Shown: positions 52,767 through 63,540 of the stretch, one piece after another
Layout of the letters: each line of letters starts with the position of its first letter
Numbering within the stretch: the first letter of the stretch is position 1
DNA from: Tribonema minus
Taxonomy: Eukaryota > Sar > Xanthophyceae > Tribonematales > Tribonemataceae
NCBI GenBank assembly: GCA_017506865.1
Contig: JAFCMP010000445.1
Coordinates: forward strand, 744,001 to 808,000
Reading direction: 5' to 3'
DNA length: 64,000 nt
Translations under genes and position numbers: made by a program
Notes under the pieces: model-generated
Seen by the model: only the letters and a program-made list of their open reading frames with translations
Told to the model about the DNA's origin: nothing
Databases searched by the model: none

Positions 52767-55700
52767 TCAACTGCTGTACATGGCGCCCCCCCGCATGTGC
52801 TGCATGTATTGCTGGTGGTGCGCCGCCGCCGCTGCCGCTGCCGCCTGCTCGCGTGCGTGCGGTGCGTGGGGGGGGGGGGGGCAGGGGGCGGGGTGGCGGC
52901 GTCGGTGGGTTTACAAGCGCAGTTGGTGCAGCGCCGCGGCGTTTACATCGACGGGGTCAGCGTAGTGGTGGCGCGTCGCATATGGCACCTGCCATCAGGG
53001 AGTGGGGAGGAGGGGCGGGGGGGCGGGAGGCTGTGAGCGGTGGCAAGGCCCCGTGGATTGCAACCTATGCTTCTAGAGGCTATGAAGTACTCATACTTGG
53101 AGGATACGATGCGCTGGTATGTGGTATACTGCTGATAGCACAATCTCAGAGACAGGGGGCGGCGCGCTCCGGAACAGCAGCGTGGGTAGGTAGGTCAGAA
53201 CGCATGCAGAAGTATCCGTCCATCGAAGGCAACGCCAGTCGACCTCGATCGAGCATATCTGGCCTGTGACGGACAACGTCACTGGCGTGCAACACGAGAT
53301 GGACTGTACCGCCTCGGCACTGTACGGCGCAGAGTAGGGCTTCGGTGCAGACGCACACGCGTGCGCCGCGCACCGACGACACTACCCACAGCATGCCACG
53401 GTCGCCGCCGCTGGCGCTGTCAGCACAGACGCTTAAGGCCGCTCTTAAAATGCATTTTGTAAACAATGCCAGTTATCGGTGAAGACACAGCAGTCAACAA
53501 CGCAGCGCACGCACCTGCTGCGGCATGTGCGGCATGCCGCCGCCGCCGCCGGCGGCGTGGCGCATGTGCTGCTGCGCCGCCATCGCCGCCGCCGAGACGG
53601 GCATCTGCTGCGGTGACGATATCGCGTGCCCCCCTAACCCCCCGCCGCCGCCCACGGGTGGCGGCAGGTGTATGACCATGGGGTCCGGGTGGTCACCGCC
53701 AGAGGTGCCGCCGAACTGGTTCGCCTCGCGCTTGTGTTGAACCTGGGCGCAGCGTCACGCGTTGAAGTACAATGGAGTACAATCGCAGAGCGTGAGCATG
53801 TGGCATCACGCGCCGCTGCTGGCGCGCGGCAGCGGCGGGCCGGGACGCTGTGAACGTGCAGGGCTCGTTACAAAGGGGGACTCAGAATCTGACTCAGGGA
53901 GTCTGAGTGCTGCCGCGGGCAGGAGCGCGGACCCGCACCTCGCAGCGTGAAAAAGCCATCCTGGCTGCTTGTGATTCGAGAGGCAGGCAGCAAAGCATCC
54001 ACAGTGCCGCGTGTCTGCGGCACACCTGGCCGTGCGCGACGCATGCTCCCCGCAGCAGGATGTTGCAGTAGTATGTTGGTATGTGGCGCGTCCGTGATCA
54101 TCACAGGGGCATGTTGGCATGAGGCACAGGTGCCATCCATGCGCGTGCCACGAGCAACGGCGCACGCGCACAAAAGCAATGCAAAACGGCGCCTCCGCGG
54201 CCGCAGGGGCGCGCGGCAGCAGCGTGATTGCGGCAGCGCGGCACCAGCGCACTCGCCTCGCGGGCCGCGTACGAATGAACATGAGGAGCATAAACACAAC
54301 GCGTCAGTTGTCAGTTGCTGAGCGCTGCCGTTTCAAGCCCCCTGCGGACCCCTCCCCTCCTCACCTTGAGCCGTTTTGTGCCTATCTGGAAGCCGTTCAT
54401 GTGCACGATCGCCGCCGCGGCCGCCTCCGGGTTGTCGTAGCTGACAAAGCCAAAGCCCTTGCTCTCGTTCGTCACCCTGTCTACGTAGACCTGTGCCAAC
54501 GAGGGGGGGGGGGAAGGGGGGGGGGGGGGCGCCAGGCGTGAGCATCAAGCATCATCGCGTTCGCCTGCGTCACTCTTTTTGCCACCTGTGTTCTCCTGCA
54601 CGTGGCAATTGGCATGCCTTTGCCTCTGCTGAGTGCAGCGGTGTGCCTCTGCTCAGCACAGCCGGTCGAGCAACTCAGAGAGGGCAGCGTCGCTCAGGTA
54701 TGAAAAATCAACGATGGGGGGTGAGGGTGGATGTGAGGCTGGCGCTGGGCAGGGGTAGGCATGTATCGCGCCTGCGCGCATCTCCGCGCTGCTCGCGTTT
54801 CCTGATGACGCATGCTGTCACCAGGTCTGCGTTATTGTAACATGTGGCAATGCTACGCTAGGGCTAGGGCTAAGGCCAGGGCTAGGGCTGGGGTAGGCAT
54901 GTATGGCGCACGTATGAACGCACTTCGGTGCTGATGACGTTGCCGAACGACGCAAACGCCGTCGCGAGGTCCGCGTCCGTTAATTAGGGCTAGGGCTAAG
55001 GTTGAGACAGGGGTGGTCATCTCTAGGGCTACGGCTGGCGGTGGGGGCAGGGCAGGTCTGAAACTGGCACACGTATCAAGCGTGCGCGCGCACGCACCTT
55101 GGCGCTGATGACATCGCTGAACGACGCGAACACTTTCACCATGTTTGTGTGTATTGGACAACGAGGTGTCAGCTACGACCACAGCTGAGGCTAGGGAAAA
55201 CGCAAAGGCCAGGATGTGGGGGACGCGCGCACGCACCTTGGCGCTGATGACGTTGCCGAACGACGCGAACGCCGTCGCGAGGTCCGCGTCCGTCAGGTCG
55301 TGCGGCAGGTGGTAGATGAACAGGTTGCTCTTGGCGGGCCCCTCCTGCGGCCGTGCAGGTGTCAGCTCCTCCACCAGCGCCGACGGCCCACCTCCCTGCG
55401 GCACGCCGCCGCCGCCGCCGCTGCCATACTGCGCGGCGGCAGCGGCGGCGGCGGCGGCGGCGGCGCTCGGGCCTGCTGGCGGCACCGGCGGGTACCCCAT
55501 TTGCTGCTGCGGGGACGGCGGCGGCAGAGGGGAGGGGCGGGGAGAGCGGCGGTTGAGGATATCGCAGCGGTGCACGCGGGGGAGCGTTGTGCAGCAGCGA
55601 AGAGAGCGCTGCGGAGCGCTGCTGCATACGTCAGCGCTCAGCTGCAGCGGGAGGCGCGATATTGCCGAGGCGCGGCACGAGGCACTACTGGTGCCGCAGC

Positions 55701-58700
55701 ATCGCGGGCGCACGACGGCGGACGCAATACTTGCGAAATACTTGCGGATCTGAGCAGCGGCAGCCTGCATGCATTTCCACTCTCCGAGCCGCCCTACAAC
55801 CGGTGCACTTGACAGTTCATTCACCATATATGGATGATGCGTTTGTACATCAACCAGGGTATGAATCAAGTGCGAAAAGCATCATGTCAGAGCAGAAGTA
55901 CCCCTGAGTACACACATGTAGCTGTCAGGGTTCAGAACAGATGCGCACCGCGTTTGGCACCCTGCGCTGGGTGAGCTCACCCCGCAGACACACGCAAACA
56001 GCACATTTTGCGCACCAGAGTGCGCTCCATTTGTCCGACAGCACTCACCCCTGATGACCCATAACCGCCCATGTAACCGCCGCCGTAGGGGGGGTACTCG
56101 GGGGGGTTGGCGTAGGGGGAGGCGCCGCCGTACCCCCCGCCGTACGAGTACATTGGCGCGCCCTGCTGTGAGCCTGCAACAGCGAAAACATGCGTATGTG
56201 CAGAGAATCTCAGGATGTGTTGCTCGGTCGGCTGCAGTGGCGATGCCTTTGAAGCAGGCGGCGCTCGTGCCTTGCCTTTAGATGCGACTGTCAGACAGGC
56301 AGGCGAGCAAGGACGGCATACAGCTTTGACGCCTGTCGGTGACGCTTCGCGTGACAGTTTCGGCAGTTACGGACGCAGTGCTCAGCCTGTTGAGCGTCAA
56401 TGACGTGAGGCGTCGCGTCTCACGGCTGAAGCAGGCGCATCGAGGCAAGCGCAGTCACCGCGTGTGATGCGCACGAGTCTTTCAAGCACGTGACATGCCT
56501 GGTGAATGAGTGCTTCTTCTGAGGAATGCGCGCTGCAAACATGAACCTCAAATGCCTCTGGGCGCCAGCACAGCGGCACATATACGGTGGTAAAGCTTTC
56601 AACCCCAAGATCAGACACACAGTGGCGCGGTTTGCGCGCGGCGTGGGGAGCTCTACAGCGACATAGTGGTCGGCCACAACCAGCAGTATGTAGCAGAGGC
56701 AAAAAAAAACCCTAACCCTGACCCTAACCCTAACCCTGCTGGCACTCCTATGCTCTGCACATAGCGTTGAGCTACAGCGAGCAGAAAGGCTTGCCGCACC
56801 ACGGCCGATGATGTCAGGGCGTGATGGACGATGCTCGAAGCACATTCTTGAAGTAAGATGAAAAATAATCAAAAGATCGTAGCGCTCTCTGTAGGTGACA
56901 AGCAATGTATAGCCGCAAGTGCCTTCCGCCAATAACTGAGGTCGCCGCTGCTGCAGCAATTGACCACGAGTCAAACAGTACCACCATATCCACAGTAGTA
57001 AGAAAGACTTTGTGTGCAAGCTTTAAGCGTTTGAGGCACGGGTGTTCAGCATGGAAAGGTCTCACTCATATGCTGGCGCGGTTGCTGCGGCAGAACCCCC
57101 CACCTGTGGCTCGACGAGAGGCGTTCACACAGGGGCGTGGTAGCCACCGCACAGAAGCAACGCCTTGCTGCCTGCCAGGGCAAAGTTTGGCATCTGATGA
57201 ACGACGTGAGAGGTACGGTGGCCTTCTGAGGATGAACTCACCGCCTGCCAGGGCGAGATTCCCTAGCGCGCCGCCGGGCGGGGACCAGTAGGGGGACGAG
57301 TCCGTTCCCCCTGGTATGGGGCCGGTCTGCAGGGGGGCGGCAGGTGCGAGCGGGCAGCCAGCAGCACTCCGTCAGCTATGGCGTGCGCAGAACGGTGGGG
57401 CACTTATGCGGACCGCCCTGTGGTGTTGTCGCTTTGGCGCCGCGCATTGCGCTTGCGCAAGGTGTAGATAGAGAGTAGGCTGAGAGCATGCCAGAGCACC
57501 GTGCTGCATCGTGCCTGACTGCTGTCCCAGGCGTGAGATTTTTACCGTGTTTGGAGTGGGTTGACCGCCGCGCTTTGTTGTTTGGTTCGTGAGGCAAATT
57601 TGCATGCGGCCCATGCCGTAAATGGAAGCCGTGCGTTGCTTCAACTTCAACTTCACTTCTAGTACTGTTATAAATAAGTCATCCAACCTGCTGCGGTCAC
57701 AGCACCTGCATGCTACCGCGAAGGAGAAAAGCCAGACAGGGGATGCGCGCGACGGATGAGGTTGACAGTTGAAGTTCACTGAAGTGTGCAGTTAAAGTTG
57801 TGATCGCAGCGCATCCACTCACCAGCATCTGTGCGGTGGCGCCAAGAGACAGCAGCGGCGCAGTGAGGGATCCCAAGAGAAGCGTCACATAGCGCGTGAG
57901 AGGGCGACATGCCAAGGCGCGACAGGAAGCGGGGAGGAGGGGGAGGCAGCAGAGCGAGCGGGGGGGGGGGGGGGGGGGGGGGGGGAGGGGATCAGCGTGG
58001 ACTAGAGATTGCCGAGATACAGTAGGTGATGACAGATGATGTGTGAGAATGGAGAGAAGGCCGTGCTGTATCGGCGCCTCGGCCTGATGAGCATGTATTT
58101 CTTAGCAATCACTGAGGTGAGCCGCAGCGCCCCACAAGGGCGGCGCTCCTGATCTTGCAGCTGCACTGTGTGGGGGGGGGGCGTGTGCCGGGATGCCCTC
58201 GCGCCGGCGCACCCGATCTTGAAAATCCTCGGGTGCACTCTTGCGAAGCGGCGGTGAGCGCGCAACGCCCGATGGGCTGCGGGCAATCGAGTGGCCTGTG
58301 CGCGTAGGAACGGCATGGCGCTCTGCGCGCGCCTCGCTTGTACTTCAACCCACGTACTTCAAGCGTACATGTATGCGCGCACCGCAGGCGGACGCGCCCA
58401 CTTGCGGGCTATCCAGATAGGAAAGGCGCAATGCTCTTCGCAGCAAAGAGCACCCTTCTGACCCGGACAAAGGTGTGCCGTCGCGCGTCGACGCGCGCGT
58501 CTCACTCCGGACCACGACGCCACAGGACTTCCTGATTACTTCAACTGATACGCTGGACGCGCGACCATGCAGGCTCAGGCTCGCAGCGGCGCGCGGTCGC
58601 CGCCGTGACGCTGCCTCCGGATGGCCTGCTGCTGAGCGCTGCTGCTGCCGCTCAGTTGCCCTGCGCACAGCGTGGCTGAGCCCGCCCGCGTCGGCGCGCC

Positions 58701-61700
58701 CGGCCATACTTCAGGAGGCTGTCGCGCGCGAGCAAGCCTGTCCTGCATACCACTCGAAAGCGGCGAACAACACTACCAAGCAACATGTATATATGCATAC
58801 CTACCCCTGCTGCCGATGGGGCACGACAGCACGCGCTCAGCGCGGTGCGGCGCGGTGCGGCACTCACCCTCGGCACGACGTTGCGCTTGTTGTTGTCCGC
58901 AAACTTGACGACGAGCGGCCGCGGCGCGCCCTCGAGCGTGTAGCGCTCGTGCAGCGCGTCGATCGCCTGCACGGCGCACTCCCTGCGCAAGAGGGAGTCA
59001 CAGTCAACGTCAGAGTCAGACTTGAAAGTCGTTGTGGCACTGGAGGAGGGGGTGCTTCAGGTCGGATTCAATGAGTCGTTGTGCCGCGCTGACGCGTGTG
59101 TGGCGCTCGTGCAGCGCGTCGATGGCCTGCACGGCGCACTCCTTGCGCGCAGGCCAGGCGAAAAGGGGATCAGAGTCAGAGTCAAAGTCGCCGCGGCGCG
59201 CGGGACGGGGGCGTCGGATGAATCAGAGTTGACAAGTGAGATTGGTGCGGCGCGCTCTCGGGCGTGCGCGGCGCACTCCCTGCGCGCGTCAGAGTCACAC
59301 TCAAAGTCAGCAGTCCTGACGGCGTGCTGAAAGGGAGAGTCAGCGACACAATTGAAGTCGTTGTGGCGCGATGTCGTACGCGTGTACTGTAGCGCATGTG
59401 CTGCGCGTCGATGGCCTGCAAGGTGCGCTCCCTGCCTATGGGCATCAGGGCGAGCCGCATACACACCTCAGAGTCAGACTCAGAGTCATCGCCGTGAGTG
59501 CACGTCCTGCTCTGCGCAGCGCGCAGCGCACAATGTAGCGAGCGTGCAGCCCCGGCAGGACGGCCGTGGAAGCTTGCCAAAATGCAATCGCCCATTTGCC
59601 AACTGCGCCATGAGGGTAGCGGCGACAACTGCGCTGATACAGATGAAAAAATGCAGGAGGCCACGTGATGCAATGCGAGTAGCAGCCACAAGTGCCTTAA
59701 TTACACAGGCGGGCGGGCCGCGCGCGCTCACCTCTCCATGAACTTGACGAATGCGCACCCCTTGTTGGACCCGTCGCTGTTCCGGATGATGTGCACTTCC
59801 CGCAATTCGCCGAAAGAGCTGAGAACAAGGGGGGGGGGGGGGGGGGGGGGGGGGGGGTGCAGCAGTGCTCAGCAAGAAGACGCGCTCGCAGTGATCATAG
59901 CAGCAGAGCTTTGGCGGGAGGGGGCAGCGATGCTCAGGAAAGCTGAACCAAACTTTACTTTCAGAATCTTGCTTCAACGCAACAACGAGGCAGCGCGTTC
60001 AGCGGGAGAAGCAGCAGCGCTCAGCAAGCGTGATGCGGCGGCGCTCGGCGGCCGGGGGAGGGGGGGGGGGGGATGCAATGCGACATAACTTTGGGGGAGC
60101 AACGAGGGGCAGCGCGCAGCAGTCCAAGGGAGCGCACCACAGCATCGCTCTGAGAAGCGATGCGGCAGCGCGCAGGGTTGGGCGACGAGGACAGTGCTCA
60201 GCAAGCCCGGTGGTCGACGCGCCGCATGCCGTTTGGCGTCGTCTCAGCGACGGCAGGCACTGCATGACTGCTGCAGAGTTGCCGACGGGCAAACATGGCG
60301 GTGGCGGCAGCGCGAAGCGCGGCGGTTGCAACTGTCCCAATCAGCGTACGCGGGGCGACGCGTGAGCGGAAACGCCGCGCCTCGCGACACGCACACAGAC
60401 GAGGCATGCATGCGGTATGCGTGCTGTGAAGAATGCGCATGCACGCATTCATGTGTGTGTGTGTGTGTGTGTGTCTGTGTGTGTGTGTGCGTGTGTATAT
60501 TGCCCAGTGGCTGAGCGCCGCTGACGCGCACAACGCACCTGAACACCTTGCGCAGCTCCTGCTCGTTGGCAGCCTTGGGGACCATGCCCACAAACAGCTT
60601 GTTGTCGCGCTCGTTGTGGCCTTCCGCTGGCCGCACCTGAGCACAAGGGGGGGGGGGGGGGGGGGGCAGGGGCACAAGCACGTCACCATCTCAGCAATCG
60701 CATACTTCAACTTCTTGCACCTTGAACTGCATAAAAGTGTGAAGCGCTTGTTGTGGGCGTCTGTCCGCTGCACCCGAGCAACGGCAGGGCGCTCAGCGCA
60801 GGCACGTCAGCATCTCAGCGATGATAACTTCAACTGTGGTGCACCGATGTCTGCGCACCAGCGACATCCCTGTCTGTCCTTCTATTTTGAGCCGCAAGCA
60901 GAACTGATGGAGGTATGTAAGCATGCAGGCACCGACGCGGCCAACACCAAGCGCCCAACGCGCTTTAACCTTGAGGGGGCAGTGACGCTCAGCGGAGCCT
61001 TTGCGCATGGCCTTCACTGCCAGACATGCAGGCACCGCGCGCCTGGGCGGGTGTACCGGCACAAGGCACGCCGGCATCCCTCAACTTGAAGTTCAACCTT
61101 GTGCACTCCAAAAATGCGCTCAGTGCTCAGCGGCAAGCAAGCGCGCACTGCGGCATCGCGCTCGTGCAACAGATGCTACGCCTACCCCCAACCTTGCACT
61201 GACCGTTCATGCCACATCAACTCGGTGCACATGGCACCTGCGCGCGCAGCACCGATGACGCCGGCAACAGACCCTAACCCTAACCCTGGCGACAGCGCCG
61301 GCCTCGTGTGAGCACCATGCCAGCACGACATAACCCGTTTACGAAAACACGGCACACCGATATGGCAGCGCGCTGTTGGTGCACGGTCACCAATCAGGTA
61401 TGAGCACCCGCAGCGCTAATGCGTGTGCGTCTGTGATCTGCAGCGTCTGGTGACGCGCGAGAGGTGGCGCGCGTGACAGGCGTAACCGCCCTACGGGTGC
61501 TGAGCAATGGCTGCAATCAGTCCTAGGGCGCGCGTAGCTCCGGCGAAAGTATGCATGAGCGCAGCACGGCACGCTCATGCGGCCGCGTTTGCCCGAAAAT
61601 GCGCAGTCTCAACAAGGTGCTTAGATCAAGCACTCGTATGGGCGCGCTCAAACTGTTGAAGTTTATGGGGCAAGGCTTCACTACATAGAGAACAGCAATC

Positions 61701-63540
61701 AGGAAAAAAATGTTGGTGGTGAGCGGGCGCGTGGGCGCACGCGCAATGCTCAAACGCCCTATCCCCCACGCTCTCTTGGCCCTCACAGACCAGAAAGGTG
61801 ACCAATGGTTGGCTACACTTTGCCGCTGGAAAAGCAAATGCTTTAGCATTGGAAAAGCATTCCGAGGTGCTAAAGAAGCATTTGGGGCCACGGTCCAACC
61901 GCGACTTGCAATGACGCAACTCTACTGCCGTTGACTTGCTCTGTTGACCTTGCAAATTCAGTCTGAGAGAATCCATGTCCTAGAGTTGAAGTTGCCCCTT
62001 GCACTATCACATCGTGCAGTTTCACCTGGGACACTGGCGGAAATGTCTGCTCACACAGAACCAGCACACTCCAGCGGGATGTGCCGCGCTAGGGACTGAC
62101 ACAGCGGGAGCCAGCAGCGAGGCGCCCCCATTGAGCAGGCACACATAGCCGAGAGCACGTGCACGTCACTTGAACCTGCAGCTGTGGTCACAAATGCAAG
62201 GACGAACACCCCTACAAGCATCACCTTTCGGCGGACTGCCTGGTAAAATGGTGCTGCTCCTGCGGACCAGCCACAGGCGCGACTGCAATCGCAGTGCGCC
62301 TGCAGGCTGCTGCGCACAAACAAGGCTGTCGTGCGCGAGCGGCGACCAGACTGTCAACGCAGTGACATCACCTCTCTGTGGCTAGCCTGTGTTCTGACGA
62401 CTGCAACTGTGCGGACTGTGCAGTAATGTGTGCAGGCTCCTCAATGGAGAGTGGAGGGCCCGCATGAACCGCGGAAGCATATCTGGCCTCCAGCTTTGAC
62501 TTCACCGGTAAGTGTACACGAATGGGTGCTTAATTACAGCTGCTGTGCACAGCCTGCGTTGCAGCCATCTGCGACAGCTATTTACCATAGACATGCGCTG
62601 GCGGCTCTGCCACTGCTACGGAAGAAGCTGCCTGAGCGGCTGGAGCACTCTGCAAGCTCCTCCCCCAAATTAAACAAGCTGAGACAGCTCACCTGCAGCG
62701 CATTCTGTGACCCCACAAGCTTTCTGTTTCCGTGCAGCGCCGCCGTCGCCGCCTCCGCCGCTGCCCGTGTGCAGTATGTGAGAAATGCACAGCCTGCGCA
62801 GCGAATGAGTCATTACACATTGTGTGTCATATAAATAGACTGGAGGGGGCGACTGAAGGCCCCTGGAGGCTCAACATGGTGAAATCAGCCAACAGCTGCG
62901 ATGACATGAAGTGTGGCAGCGAAGCACTCCAGTATTACAACTGCACACAGTTGAAGAGACAGCTGGTCAACATCTTCGAATGAAGCAAGCAAATGAGTAT
63001 GCAAGCTGCATGAGACCAAGCCCGTGACTGAGATGCTCCGGCCCACGAGGTTGGTCCCAGTTGAAAGCTGCGGCTGAAGCCACTTGATTCTGACGGTCGA
63101 AAGACTATGAGCACGACGCCAAGAAAGGCTTGATGCGTGCGAAAGGCGAGCAGACGCATAGGGAGACGTGGAGCCGAGAAACGGTGTCCAACAGCTGACG
63201 GGATCGCAACGTGGCATTGTTGGTGCCATGTGCGCGTGAGTTGAAGCAGGGGAACACCTCGTGTTCGGAGTACCAAGGCTTCTGCGGCGTGCACGCTGCT
63301 CTGCCAACACGAGCACGATCGAGCGAACTCACCTCTATGCATGCCCGTCTGCTTATCCCGGATGATCGCCAGATCGAAGACCTCGCCGAACTCGGAGAAC
63401 AGAGGGAGCAAGGCATCCGCTTCCATGGTCTTGGGCACCTGCCCTATGAACAGCTTTATGGCATCTGGATCCTTCCGAAGCAATCCGATCGTTGCATCCC
63501 TGCTACTGGCGGCGGCGATCTCGCCTGAGTTGCCCTGCAT
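52767..63540 (-). CDS. CELF/Bruno-family RNA-binding protein, three RRMs, 11 exons
   Basis: Exons are 63540-63333, 62793-62693, 60636-60539, 59818-59732, 58982-58868, 57326-57242, 56173-56049, 55506-55237, 54490-54365, 53742-53515 and 52844-52767, totalling 1521 nt (506 aa). All phases agree (1,0,2,2,0,1,0,0,0,0). RRM1 has [20 protein letters not shown] and [14 protein letters not shown]2 begins [18 protein letters not shown], then [10 protein letters not shown] and [14 protein letters not shown] Gly/Tyr-rich and Ala/Gln linker follows. RRM3 has [28 protein letters not shown] and [15 protein letters not shown]. The C-terminus is Met/Gln-rich, ending MYSS. Domain order, the divergent linker and the length are those of CELF/Bruno proteins, which bind GU-rich RNA and act in splicing, translation and decay. 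RRM1 and RRM2 residues typical of RNA contact are present. The start is the first ATG before RRM1. Confidence 0.92.
54905..55145 (-). repeat. Echo copies of the CELF-like exon 8 3' end
   Basis: The RRM3 edge [20 protein letters not shown] recurs at about 54915-54982 (extending to [10 protein letters not shown] coding, donor lost) and 55090-55135 (donor intact); the real end is at 55237. Here the farther copy is the longer one, an exception to the usual gradient. The spacers contain GGGCTAGGGCTA and GGCTAGGG-type degenerate telomere-like words. Confidence 0.85.
56700..56745. repeat. Interstitial telomere-like repeat
   Basis: AACCCTAACCCTGACCCTAA and following CCCTAA units lie in a CELF-like intron, right next to a run of nine A. 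Confidence 0.8.
56856..56973 (-). repeat. Dispersed intronic element, copy C
   Basis: Reverse orientation relative to A and B, nearly full length: its plus-strand order is AATAATCAAAAGATCGTAGC, then GGTGACAAG, then GCCGCAAGTGCCTTCCGCCA, then CAATTGACCACGAGTC. It lies in a CELF-like intron. Confidence 0.8.
59080..59460 (-). repeat. Echo array: CELF-like exon 5 5' end
   Basis: Acceptor-side copies (GCGCAG|GGAGTGCGCCGTGCAG plus AIDALHERY coding) lie at about 59095-59155, 59262-59288 and 59385-59445; the real start is at 58982. The first keeps a GCGCAAGG near-acceptor and the third reads GGCAGGGAG. The spacers share GGAGTCAGAGTCAGACTC-like words. Confidence 0.85.
59829..59857. repeat. Poly-G (coding-strand poly-C) tract before a CELF-like acceptor
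   Basis: 29 uninterrupted G on the plus strand. On the transcribed sense this is C29, ending 11 bases before exon 4 at 59818 (C29-TTGTTCTCAG). It sits where a polypyrimidine tract is expected. Confidence 0.85.
60452..60498. repeat. TG/AC dinucleotide microsatellite
   Basis: About 23 TG units with two interruptions, just downstream (in transcript sense) of CELF-like exon 3. As AC repeats in the pre-mRNA they lie about 40-90 bases from the donor. Confidence 0.9.
61265..61290. repeat. Interstitial telomere-like repeat
   Basis: AGACCCTAACCCTAACCCTG in CELF-like intron 2. Confidence 0.7.

Noticed and set aside
59829..59857. Poly-G/poly-C runs as assembly filler
   Set aside because: They recur at the same place relative to independently defined acceptors and are of different lengths, which fits biology better than filler, though exact lengths may be sequencing-dependent.
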